From a virus, in the IMG/VR virus record IMGVR_UViG_3300025660_000034, positions 1-20,029 of that record: a stretch of 20,029 nt of DNA; one strand, given 5' to 3'. The position numbers were made by a program, and so were the translations under genes. Positions 6,705-14,277 of the stretch are shown in pieces. Under the pieces are notes generated by a model. The model was not told the DNA's origin. It saw nothing but the letters and a program-made list of their open reading frames with translations, and searched no databases. How positions within the stretch are numbered: position 1 is the stretch's first letter; every line of letters starts with the position of its first letter.

Positions 6705-6988
6705 TGTTTGTAGTACAAAATATAAAGTTTCCAACAGTCTATACACATGTAGACAGCACACAAAAGATTGCTATTTATCATAATAATAAAGATGGCAAAT
6801 ACACCACCCGGTTTTATGTTGACAATTATCAACCTAAAGATAAGCGATATCCACAACGAAGCTTCGGCAAGTCTTTCAAAACAATGGGTGAATCTTTAGA
6901 TTTTGGTGAAAAGATATGTAGTCACTTATCTAAATTTGACGCGAATGATGAACGTGCACTTAAACGAATTTATGAGGAAACAAAATGA
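6704..6988 (+). CDS. Unknown 94-residue protein
   Basis: Not recognised. A short, charged, soluble protein with an N-terminal beta-rich half (IAIYHNN, TTRFYVDNYQ) and a basic middle (KRYPQRSFGKSF) followed by a C-terminal helix. There is no signal peptide, membrane segment or metal motif. The start overlaps the previous stop (TAATG) after GGAG, and its stop overlaps the next start (ATGA), so it is translated as part of the nucleotide-metabolism operon. The basic middle might bind nucleic acid, but this is a guess. Confidence 0.8.
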   Translation: MFVVQNIKFPTVYTHVDSTQKIAIYHNNKDGKYTTRFYVDNYQPKDKRYPQRSFGKSFKTMGESLDFGEKICSHLSKFDANDERALKRIYEETK

Positions 6989-7671
6989 AGAAAATGAACG
7001 TAAGTGATATAAGAGAACATTTCAAACAGGCCTTAGCTAAAGAGGAATTCACCATTGATAAGACTGGAGCTAAGACTATTGAATTAATCGGAGCTTCTTT
7101 TATTGCTGATGAGAATGCTATCTTCGGCAAACCAGTTGATGGTTATATTGCTAAAGAGATTGAATGGTATGAGAGTATGTCAACTAATATCAATGACATT
7201 TATGGTGACGAACGTGATGCTCCTGCAGCTTGGAAATATGCTGCGGATAAGCATGGCAATATCAATTCAAACTATGGTAAGTTAATATTCTCTAAAGAAT
7301 ATCATAACCAATATTTTAATGTTAGAAATGAATTAGTTAACAACCCTGATGGACGAAGAGCTGAAATGGTTTACAATCGCCCATCGGTTTGGACCGAATT
7401 TGATAAAGGTGGTATGTCAGACTTCATCTGTACTAATGCAGTTACATATTATATCAGAAACAAGCAAATCCACTGTGTTGTTCAAATGAGATCTAATGAT
7501 GTAGTCTTTGGATATAAGAATGATTACGCTTGGCAAAAGTATGTATTAGACTCTTTAGTTAAATACATTAACTTACATGAAGATCATCCGGACGAGTTAT
7601 CAACTGGTGATATCCATTGGCAAGTACAGAATCTCCACGTATATGAAAAACACTTTAGCTTGGTAGAATAA
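6985..7671 (+). CDS. 42: Thymidylate-synthase-fold enzyme, likely dCMP hydroxymethylase (gp42-like)
   Basis: 228 residues (T4 gp42: 246). Core features of the thymidylate synthase fold: NSNYGKLIF (substrate loop), C149 as catalytic Cys, then exactly 20 residues on R169-S-N-D172, then G176-Y-K-N-D180-Y-A182, and H218-V-Y220. Counting from the Cys gives no gap against E. coli ThyA (C146, R166, D169, G173, N177, A179), so D180 stands where ThyA has N177. Asn reads dUMP; Asp there is the mark of dCMP hydroxymethylases such as T4 gp42 and of the ThyA N177D mutant that prefers dCMP. The gene sits between 43 and uvsX, as 42 does in T4, and a glucosyltransferase homologue follows. A separate ThyX gene (14277) makes a thymidylate role unnecessary. 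Likely makes 5-hydroxymethyl-dCMP with methylene-tetrahydrofolate. Confidence 0.8.
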   Translation: MKKMNVSDIREHFKQALAKEEFTIDKTGAKTIELIGASFIADENAIFGKPVDGYIAKEIEWYESMSTNINDIYGDERDAPAAWKYAADKHGNINSNYGKLIFSKEYHNQYFNVRNELVNNPDGRRAEMVYNRPSVWTEFDKGGMSDFICTNAVTYYIRNKQIHCVVQMRSNDVVFGYKNDYAWQKYVLDSLVKYINLHEDHPDELSTGDIHWQVQNLHVYEKHFSLVE

Positions 7672-7704
7672 CATGAGTAAAATATTTAATATAGGAGTTA
7701 TATA

Positions 7705-9138
7705 ATGAAAGTTGCTTTTATCTTTGGAAAGGGCATCGAAGGATGCGGCGTTACTAAAGGCGCAAACATATTTGAATCTTGGTTAGTGTCACAAGGACAT
7801 GAAACCATTGTAGTTGATTTTGACAACAAACAAAAATTTGGTCGTGCTAAAGATACTGAATGGAAAAGTACTATCCATCGTGTTGAATCTAATCACGATC
7901 TTAAAGATGCACAGCCAGTACTTGATGAAGTAAATACTTGCGATATTGCAATTATACATTCATTCCCAACACGTAAAAATGGAAAGTATATCGATCGTTT
8001 CCGTGAATTTGTTGAAGGCATTGGAGATCCAATCATTGTAATGCACGACCATGCTATTACAAAGAACACTATTAACAGACAAACACAAGCCGCTGAGTTG
8101 TTTTCTCTAGCAGACATTGGTGTTACACAATCATTTGAAGGTTACTCTAACGAGGGTTATCTACACACTGATCCAGGCCTTGAAGGTCGACTAATGGAGA
8201 ATCCAATATGGGTTCGCACTGGTGAATACGACAAACATCGTGCATCCCTTGAAGATCGTAAAAAGCACTTTATGTATATGGGTCGTATGTCAACACTTAA
8301 AGATCCGGGTATGATTTGTCGTATTGAACCACATTTAAATAATGACTGGGATTTAACTTTGATGGGTTGTGAACGTTCTATCTCATCTATTGGAAATCCA
8401 AACTCTAAAACTCTTGCCACTGATCCAGCACCTTACCATAAATCATATCAACCAAAGATTAAATTTATTGGCACAAATTCTGCAGGCGAACACTATGAAC
8501 CAGCTAAAGAAAAAGAAAAGACTGGTACCACGATTACAGCATATGATAGTTACAAATATGATTTTGGAATGAATCAACTTGGTAGTTCTATGGCAGCTTG
8601 GTGTGGATATCGTCTAGGTAATCCAAAAGAGTATGGCCATCGTATGGAATATACTGTAATTGAATCATTCCTTTTATCTCTTCCTGTTATTAGTAAGCAC
8701 TTTGCTGAAAACGCAGTATCACCTGAAGGTAAAAAGTGGGGTGAATACTATGGTCCACTAATATCTGAAGCAACATGTGAAGAAGAGTTAGCAGCAGAAT
8801 TAAATAGAATCTATGATAACAAAGAAGAATGGATTACTCGTACAAAAGCTTGCCAAGAATTAGTTTATAACTTTAATGATATTGAAGTGCTTGGTCCTAA
8901 GTTCTTAGATTTTGTGTTGACAAAAGGAAAAAGACGTGATAATATAGACTTTATGGATAGGATTTCAAGTTATTTTCCAAGTGCAAAACAACGACGTGAA
9001 GCTGGTGAGATTATTGTATCAACACCAAGCAGTGTATTAAATGAAAAAGCATACACACTTGTAGATGGCAGACAAAATGAAATCAAAGAACCTAAAGAAA
9101 CAGGTGCTACACTTGAGGGATTTTTTAATGTATCATAA
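7705..9138 (+). CDS. agt: DNA alpha-glycosyltransferase, homologue of T4 AGT
   Basis: 477 residues (T4 AGT: about 400). The N-terminus GKGIEGCGVTKG (residues 8-19) matches T4 AGT ARGLEGCGVTK, followed by the same Rossmann-type pattern. H114-D-H116, then INRQTQAAE and ADIG, parallel the T4 HDHS segment; MGRMSTLKD (192-200) parallels IGRTTTWK; HRMEYTVIES (312-321) parallels RSLEYTHLEL, the nucleotide-sugar site of GT-B enzymes. T4 AGT transfers glucose from UDP-glucose to hydroxymethylcytosine in phage DNA, protecting it from restriction. An insert of about 45 residues around 235-290 and a C-terminal extension of roughly 50 residues are absent from T4 AGT. GGAG precedes the ATG by 7 bases. The donor sugar cannot be read from sequence; downstream genes hint at one other than UDP-glucose. 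Confidence 0.88.
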   Translation: MKVAFIFGKGIEGCGVTKGANIFESWLVSQGHETIVVDFDNKQKFGRAKDTEWKSTIHRVESNHDLKDAQPVLDEVNTCDIAIIHSFPTRKNGKYIDRFREFVEGIGDPIIVMHDHAITKNTINRQTQAAELFSLADIGVTQSFEGYSNEGYLHTDPGLEGRLMENPIWVRTGEYDKHRASLEDRKKHFMYMGRMSTLKDPGMICRIEPHLNNDWDLTLMGCERSISSIGNPNSKTLATDPAPYHKSYQPKIKFIGTNSAGEHYEPAKEKEKTGTTITAYDSYKYDFGMNQLGSSMAAWCGYRLGNPKEYGHRMEYTVIESFLLSLPVISKHFAENAVSPEGKKWGEYYGPLISEATCEEELAAELNRIYDNKEEWITRTKACQELVYNFNDIEVLGPKFLDFVLTKGKRRDNIDFMDRISSYFPSAKQRREAGEIIVSTPSSVLNEKAYTLVDGRQNEIKEPKETGATLEGFFNVS

Positions 9139-10171
9139 ACGTATTGTAGTAGATTTTGACGACACCTTAGCTTTCCATCAAAACCGTAAATTTGATCAAG
9201 CTTTACCAAACAAGCCTCTTATTACGAAGCTAAACAAGCTGCATGCTGATGGTTGGCAAATTGATATTTTTACAGCTCGTGGTTCTATATCATGTAAAAA
9301 TCGTGAAGATGCTCGTGATAAGTATGAAACAAACATGCTTAAATGGTTGAATAAGCACAAAGTAAAGTTTAATATGCTCTCATTTGATAAACCATTAGCA
9401 ACTTATTATATCGATGATAAAGGTATTATGCCTGAAGATTTTATTGAAGTTGATATTCGTGAACTTGAAGGTGGATTATCTGGTGGTGAAATATATACCG
9501 ATGGTAAAGTAGTCCATAAGCAAGATAGTAATGCTCATGAAACACGGCTTTGGTTTGAAAGAGCTGAAAAGATTGGTATTAAAACACCTGCTATTCATCG
9601 TGTTGTTGGTGAAACAATTACTATGGATTATATTGATCACGATGAAAACTTCTTTAAAGAAAACTTTTGGATGGCTTTAGCTACAGTTCAAACACAGTTA
9701 GATAAAATGAAGAAATTAAAGCCTGTTGATAATAGATCTTATGTAACGTTTAGTAGTTATATTGATCGTATTGAAGAACATGCACAAAATTCTGGCCAGA
9801 AAAAACTGATGGACGTAGCAGCAAGTTTAAAGGGTTATAAAATAAAGCGTAGTTATTCGCATGGTGATTTTGGCATTAAAAACATGTTATTCAATAATTG
9901 TGATATGCATTTAATGCATTTAATTGATCCAATTTATGGCGTGTTTGGTTCTACTGAATTAGATGCTGCAAAGTTTTGCGCGAGCCTGCTTATTAACGAG
10001 TACCCGAACAAACTATTTAGTCGATCTTTAAATTATTTGGCTATGGCAAATGATATAAATAGAAGTATGCTGGTATCGTTGGTAGCAGCCGAAGTGACTA
10101 GGGTGTACAAATATCACCCTAACAAAGATTTTATTATGGAGTGTATTGATAATGTTTACAAACAAAGCTGA
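9128..10171 (+). CDS. HAD phosphatase-like domain fused to aminoglycoside-phosphotransferase-type kinase domain
   Basis: 347 residues, two domains. The first 110 residues are HAD-like: D9-F-D11-D-T-L (nucleophile loop), FTARG (48-52, motif II Thr), K88-P and YYIDD with D96-D97 (motif IV). The rest resembles kinases that phosphorylate small sugars or choline: SYSHGDFGIKNML with H245-G-D247 and N252 (catalytic loop), then LIDPIYG with D267 (metal site). Fusions of this kind occur in capsular and sugar-nucleotide loci. Starts at 9128 behind GAGGG, overlapping the glycosyltransferase end by 11 bases; an ATG at 9065 would add 21 residues lying inside that gene. Probable role: preparing a phosphorylated sugar or polyol for the cytidylyltransferase downstream. 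Domains sure, substrate unknown. Confidence 0.78.
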   Translation: MYHKRIVVDFDDTLAFHQNRKFDQALPNKPLITKLNKLHADGWQIDIFTARGSISCKNREDARDKYETNMLKWLNKHKVKFNMLSFDKPLATYYIDDKGIMPEDFIEVDIRELEGGLSGGEIYTDGKVVHKQDSNAHETRLWFERAEKIGIKTPAIHRVVGETITMDYIDHDENFFKENFWMALATVQTQLDKMKKLKPVDNRSYVTFSSYIDRIEEHAQNSGQKKLMDVAASLKGYKIKRSYSHGDFGIKNMLFNNCDMHLMHLIDPIYGVFGSTELDAAKFCASLLINEYPNKLFSRSLNYLAMANDINRSMLVSLVAAEVTRVYKYHPNKDFIMECIDNVYKQS

Positions 10172-10619
10172 GATAGCAAGAAAAGTTGGTAAGTCTGTTG
10201 AAGAAGTAAGAATTGGTTTTACCTGTTCTACTTTTGATTTATTACATGCTGGTCATATTGTAATGCTACAAGAAGCTAAAGAGCTTTGTGATTATCTCAT
10301 TTGCGGGTTATTAACCGATCCTACGGTTGACCGTCCTGATTCAAAAAATAAACCAATCCAAACTCCGTTTGAACGATATGTTCAATTGGCGGGTTGTCGT
10401 TTTGTTGATGAAGTCATTCCATTCAGTACAGAACAAGAAATCGTTGATATGATTTTAACTATTCAACCACACATTAGAATCGTTGGCGAAGAATATAAAG
10501 GCACAGATCATACTGGTGTTGGCTTATGTTCTATTCACTATAACAAACGTAAGCACTCGTTTTCATCTACAGATTTAAGGAATCGTGTAGTAGAAGCAAG
10601 TGCAGGAGAAAATAAATGA
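10152..10619 (+). CDS. Cytidylyltransferase-like protein (TagD/glycerol-3-phosphate type)
   Basis: 155 residues. Rossmann-type nucleotidyltransferase: GFTCSTFDLLHAGHIVMLQ carries the HxGH nucleotide-binding motif, followed by DYLICGLLTDP, PFERYVQLAGCRFVDEVIPF, IVGEEYKG and S-S-T-D-L-R-N-R near the C-terminus, the counterpart of the ISTTxLR motif. Relatives activate glycerol-3-phosphate, phosphocholine, ethanolamine phosphate or heptose phosphate with CTP. The start at ATG 10152 has GGAG 10 bases upstream and overlaps the preceding gene by 20 bases; a TTG at 10146 is also open. With the kinase and the AGT homologue upstream it could supply a CDP-linked donor for DNA modification. Alternatively it belongs to a surface or lipid pathway, but no such genes are nearby. 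Confidence 0.85.
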   Translation: MFTNKAEIARKVGKSVEEVRIGFTCSTFDLLHAGHIVMLQEAKELCDYLICGLLTDPTVDRPDSKNKPIQTPFERYVQLAGCRFVDEVIPFSTEQEIVDMILTIQPHIRIVGEEYKGTDHTGVGLCSIHYNKRKHSFSSTDLRNRVVEASAGENK

Positions 10620-11824
10620 CTTATACATACGCATCCATCGTACCCTTAATTGGTGGTGAAACTCTCGCAATGCAAAGCGTTTTTGGTAAACGACCAGAGT
10701 ATATTTTATCTTATGATGTGTTTGCTGGTAACGATAAACACTTATTAGAATATTATAATTATGAAGTACCGTATCATGTTTTAGACAAAGATGATATGTC
10801 AAAGGTTAACCTTGAACAGGTGGACGTAGTTAATACTGTATGTCCTTGTGCTGGGTTAAGTTCGTTGAGTGTTTCTGCTAGTGCTGACTCATCTGTTAAT
10901 GATTGGATGATTAATACTACTAAACATGTATTAGAGAATATGCAACCAAAGGTTTTTTGGGGTGAGAATGCTCCACGTCTTGCAACTAAAATGGGTTCAC
11001 CGGTTGTCGAGAAGATACGTAAGATTGGAAAGGAGTATGGTTATACCTTTTCGATATACAAAACAAAGAGTCTATTGCATGGCTTAAGTCAGGTAAGAGA
11101 TAGAACTTTCTACTTCTTTTGGAAAGGTGATGAAATACCGTTGTTTGATTATTATAATAGACCTAATCAAAACATGTGTGAAATGATTAGATCAGTACCA
11201 AGCGATCCGGCTGACCCAATGAATGTGCTTACATCTAACAAAGTGCCTTCACAAGATGATCATTACTATAAATTTATTCTTGAAGAGATTTGTGGTGGTA
11301 TTACCCATAAAGAATTTGTGGCCAGTCTTGAGCCAGGTCGAAGTGTTAATCCCCAATTGTATATAGAGAAACACAGTGATTATACTAAAGTTGCTGATTG
11401 GTTAATAAAGAATGGTAATCCAAAGGCTGCAGATAAAGCATTGAGAAATGCAGAGAAAATTGCTGGTGGTGGTAACCTTATGAGACGTACCAGTGAAATC
11501 CCATCTGATTATACAGGTGCTTTCGTTGGACATCTTCCTATGCGCGTAACACACCCTGATGAAGATCGATACTTAACATATCGTGAAGCTATGGAGTTTA
11601 TGAAGTTGCCTAGAGACTTTAATATCATTAGCCCTAAGAAGAATCTTAATCATATCTGTCAGAATGTACCTCTCACGACAGCAGCTGATATGGCAACTAA
11701 TATTAAACGGTATTTAGAAGGGACATGTGAAATGATTAGAGATGATTATCTTATTCAAGACAATAAATCTAAGAAGCTAGTTATGACAAATAGGTCAAGT
11801 TCTTTAGAAGAATTTTTAAAATAA
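10616..11824 (+). CDS. DNA C5-cytosine methyltransferase
   Basis: 402 residues. The main motifs are present in order: P77-C78 in VCPCAGLSS (catalytic Cys, motif IV), G116-E-N118 in GENAP (motif VI), Q159-V-R161-D-R163 (motif VIII), RYLTYREAMEFMKLP (motif IX region) and NVPLTTAADM (motif X). Motif I is unusual (PLIGGET in place of FxGxG), but the other catalytic residues are intact. The target-recognition region between 170 and 300 is of ordinary size. Such enzymes place a methyl on C5 of cytosine in DNA. That fits poorly with hydroxymethylated cytosine from the gp42-like enzyme, so the target may be host DNA, remaining cytosines, or the enzyme may be modified in function. The start overlaps the previous stop by 4 bases (ATGA). 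Last gene of the operon. Confidence 0.85.
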   Translation: MTYTYASIVPLIGGETLAMQSVFGKRPEYILSYDVFAGNDKHLLEYYNYEVPYHVLDKDDMSKVNLEQVDVVNTVCPCAGLSSLSVSASADSSVNDWMINTTKHVLENMQPKVFWGENAPRLATKMGSPVVEKIRKIGKEYGYTFSIYKTKSLLHGLSQVRDRTFYFFWKGDEIPLFDYYNRPNQNMCEMIRSVPSDPADPMNVLTSNKVPSQDDHYYKFILEEICGGITHKEFVASLEPGRSVNPQLYIEKHSDYTKVADWLIKNGNPKAADKALRNAEKIAGGGNLMRRTSEIPSDYTGAFVGHLPMRVTHPDEDRYLTYREAMEFMKLPRDFNIISPKKNLNHICQNVPLTTAADMATNIKRYLEGTCEMIRDDYLIQDNKSKKLVMTNRSSSLEEFLK

Positions 11825-11827
11825 CGG

Positions 11828-11856
11828 TGTACTTTTACCGCGTTTTGTGTTATAAT
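11828..11856 (+). promoter_or_regulatory. Promoter of uvsX-gp41 operon (family member 4)
   Basis: TGTACT (11828-11833), 17-base spacer, TATAAT (11851-11856). The upstream block TGTACTTTTACCG differs from the 4517 and 6348 copies in one base, while the rest of the spacer differs freely. It begins 3 bases after the methyltransferase stop; AGGAG then lies 7 bases before the uvsX ATG at 11888. Confidence 0.85.
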
Positions 11857-11887
11857 AGATCTATCAAGTAGAAAAAAGGAGAAATAT

Positions 11888-12925
11888 ATGAGTATAATGG
11901 ATAAACTCAAGAAGAATAGTAGAATTAAGGAATCGGCAATCCTTAACAAATCTAAGCTATTCACTAATCAGGATATGGTACCTACACCAGTTCCGATGAT
12001 TAACGTAGCATTGTCCGGTGATCCCGATGGTGGATTAACATCAGGCCTAACTGTACTTGCCGGACCATCGAAGCACTTCAAAACTTCGTTTGGTTTGTTA
12101 ATGGCTGCAGCTTATCTTAAGAAACATGATGATGCTATTATGTTATTCTATGATTCAGAGTTCGGCTCACCACAATCATACTTTGAAAGTTTCGGTATTG
12201 ACACTGGTAGAGTATTACATACACCAATCACTGACGTTGAAGAGCTAAAGTTTGATGTGGTAAATCAGTTAGAAGCTATCGAGAAAGAAGATAAAGTTAT
12301 TATTGTTATTGACTCTATTGGTAACCTTGCATCTAAGAAAGAAATGGAAGATGCTAAGAATGAGAAGAGTGTTGCTGACATGTCACGTGCTAAAGCCTTG
12401 AAAGGTTTGTTTAGAATGTGTACACCATATCTTTCAATGAGAGATATTCCAATGCTTGCAATCAATCATACCTACCAAACAATGGAGATGTTCTCTAAAG
12501 CTGTTGTGTCTGGTGGAACTGGAATTTACTATAGTGCTGATAACATTTGGATCATTGGTAGACAACAAGAGAAAGAAGGTAAGGACATTAAAGGTTATAA
12601 CTTTATTGTTAATGTTGAAAAGTCTCGATTCGTTAAAGAGAAGAGCAAGATTCCTATTGGTGTAACTTGGGAAGGTGGTATTGATCGATACACTGGTTTA
12701 TTAGATGCTGCTATTGAAGGTGGATTTGTTGTTAAGCCTACGATGGGTTGGTATTCAAAAGTGAACACCGCAACCGGTGAAGTCTCCGAAGATAAGTTAA
12801 GAGCTAAAGCATTAGATGGCGAGTTCTGGGAACCTATCCTTAAAGATCAAGCCTTCAAAGACTTCTTAAAGAATAAGTATGAAATCGGTCATGCCACTAT
12901 GATTAAAGGTGATATCTCTGAATGA
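11888..12925 (+). CDS. uvsX: UvsX recombinase, RecA family
   Basis: 345 residues. Strand-exchange protein of T4-type recombination-dependent replication and repair, acting on ssDNA with UvsY and gp32. Walker A is G59-P-S-K-H-F-K-T66, close to the T4 form GPSKSFKS; Walker B is VIIVIDSIGNL near 133-143; the segment SRAKALKGLFRMCTPYL and the late VNVEKSRFVKEKSKIPI also fit UvsX. AGGAG 7 bases before ATG 11888 fixes the start. A 4-base overlap with the helicase gene, the T4-like order uvsX-(40)-41 and its own promoter show a recombination and helicase unit; T4 gene 40 is missing between them. Confidence 0.96.
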   Translation: MSIMDKLKKNSRIKESAILNKSKLFTNQDMVPTPVPMINVALSGDPDGGLTSGLTVLAGPSKHFKTSFGLLMAAAYLKKHDDAIMLFYDSEFGSPQSYFESFGIDTGRVLHTPITDVEELKFDVVNQLEAIEKEDKVIIVIDSIGNLASKKEMEDAKNEKSVADMSRAKALKGLFRMCTPYLSMRDIPMLAINHTYQTMEMFSKAVVSGGTGIYYSADNIWIIGRQQEKEGKDIKGYNFIVNVEKSRFVKEKSKIPIGVTWEGGIDRYTGLLDAAIEGGFVVKPTMGWYSKVNTATGEVSEDKLRAKALDGEFWEPILKDQAFKDFLKNKYEIGHATMIKGDISE

Positions 12926-14277
12926 ATTTAGAAACATTAATATTACGTAACTTAATTCAAGATGAAAATTATACTAGAACAGTAATACCTCATATCAAGC
13001 CAAAATACTTTAATGGTCCTCATAAGATTTTATTCAATGAGATTGTTAAGTTTGTTACTGAATATAGTAAAATGCCTAACGTTGAAGCACTTAATGTTGA
13101 GCTTCAGAAGAATGGTAATATCCATCAAGATGAAATCGGTGAAGTGTTTGCTATCGCTAATGATTTGGATAAAGTGATTGAAGATACTAATGCAGAATGG
13201 TTAACGAAACAAACTGAGAAGTGGTGTCAAGATAGATCTATTTACCTTGCCATTATGGAATCTATTGATATTATTGATGGTAAGCATGACACACTTCAAA
13301 ACAATGCATTGCCTGAATTATTAAGTGATGCATTAGGTGTTTCATTTGATACTAACATTGGCCATGACTATATTGATAACTCCGATGATCGCTATGAGTT
13401 TTATCATAGAGAGGAAGAACATTTACCGTTTGACTTAGAGATGTTTAACAAGATCACTAAAGGTGGACTTGTTAACAAGAGTTTGAATATTGCCCTTGCA
13501 GGCACAGGTGTAGGTAAGTCTTTGTTTATGTGTCATGTAGCTGCAGGTGCTTTAACACAGATGAAAAATGTGTTATACATATCTATGGAAATGTCCGAAG
13601 AAAGAGTTGCTGAACGTATTGATGCTAATCTGATGAATGTACCTATTGACCAGTTAGAGAACTTAAGTAAAGATATGTTCGATAAGAAGTTACATAAGAT
13701 TGCTAACGTCGGTATTGGTAAGTTGATTGTTAAAGAATATCCTACAGGTGCTGCTAATGCTTCTCACTTCAGAGCCTTACTTAATGAGTTGAAGTTAAAG
13801 AAGGACTTCATACCAGATTTGATTTGTGTTGATTATCTAAACATTTGTTCTAGTAGTAGAATGAAAGCTGACGGTGCTGGTGGGTCATATCAATATGTTA
13901 AAGCCATTGCTGAAGAGCTACGTGGCTTGGCTATTGAGAATAACCTACCTATACTATCCGCGACTCAAACAACACGCGGTGGTTATGGTAATTCAGATGT
14001 AGGACTTGAAGATACTTCGGAATCATTTGGTCTACCAGCAACGGCAGATCTAATGTTTGCTTTAATCTCTACTGAAGAGTTGGAGAATCTAAATCAAATA
14101 ATGGTGAAGCAATTAAAGAATAGATATAACGATCCAACAGGAGCTACAAAGAAATTTGTCGTTGGAATTGATCGAGCTAAGATGAGATTGTATGATGTCG
14201 AAGACTCTGCACAATCGTTAAATTTGGGTACTGTTCAAGCAAGTACCACTAACAACTTTGAAGGATTTACAGTATAA
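12922..14277 (+). CDS. 41: Replicative DNA helicase gp41, DnaB family
   Basis: 451 residues (T4 gp41: 475). Hexameric helicase of the replication fork. Walker A is G194-T-G-V-G-K-S200 after SLNIAL; NVLYISMEMSEERVAERI (motif H1a region) and LICVDYLNIC (Walker B) follow, then SATQTTRGGY (sensor region) and KNRYNDPT. The N-terminal 170 residues form the helical domain that contacts primase in this family. Start overlaps the uvsX stop by 4 bases (ATGA). Normally a TOPRIM primase (gp61) gene lies nearby in T4; here the next genes are ThyX and dCMP deaminase, and no gp61 is visible in the window. Confidence 0.95.
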   Translation: MNLETLILRNLIQDENYTRTVIPHIKPKYFNGPHKILFNEIVKFVTEYSKMPNVEALNVELQKNGNIHQDEIGEVFAIANDLDKVIEDTNAEWLTKQTEKWCQDRSIYLAIMESIDIIDGKHDTLQNNALPELLSDALGVSFDTNIGHDYIDNSDDRYEFYHREEEHLPFDLEMFNKITKGGLVNKSLNIALAGTGVGKSLFMCHVAAGALTQMKNVLYISMEMSEERVAERIDANLMNVPIDQLENLSKDMFDKKLHKIANVGIGKLIVKEYPTGAANASHFRALLNELKLKKDFIPDLICVDYLNICSSSRMKADGAGGSYQYVKAIAEELRGLAIENNLPILSATQTTRGGYGNSDVGLEDTSESFGLPATADLMFALISTEELENLNQIMVKQLKNRYNDPTGATKKFVVGIDRAKMRLYDVEDSAQSLNLGTVQASTTNNFEGFTV

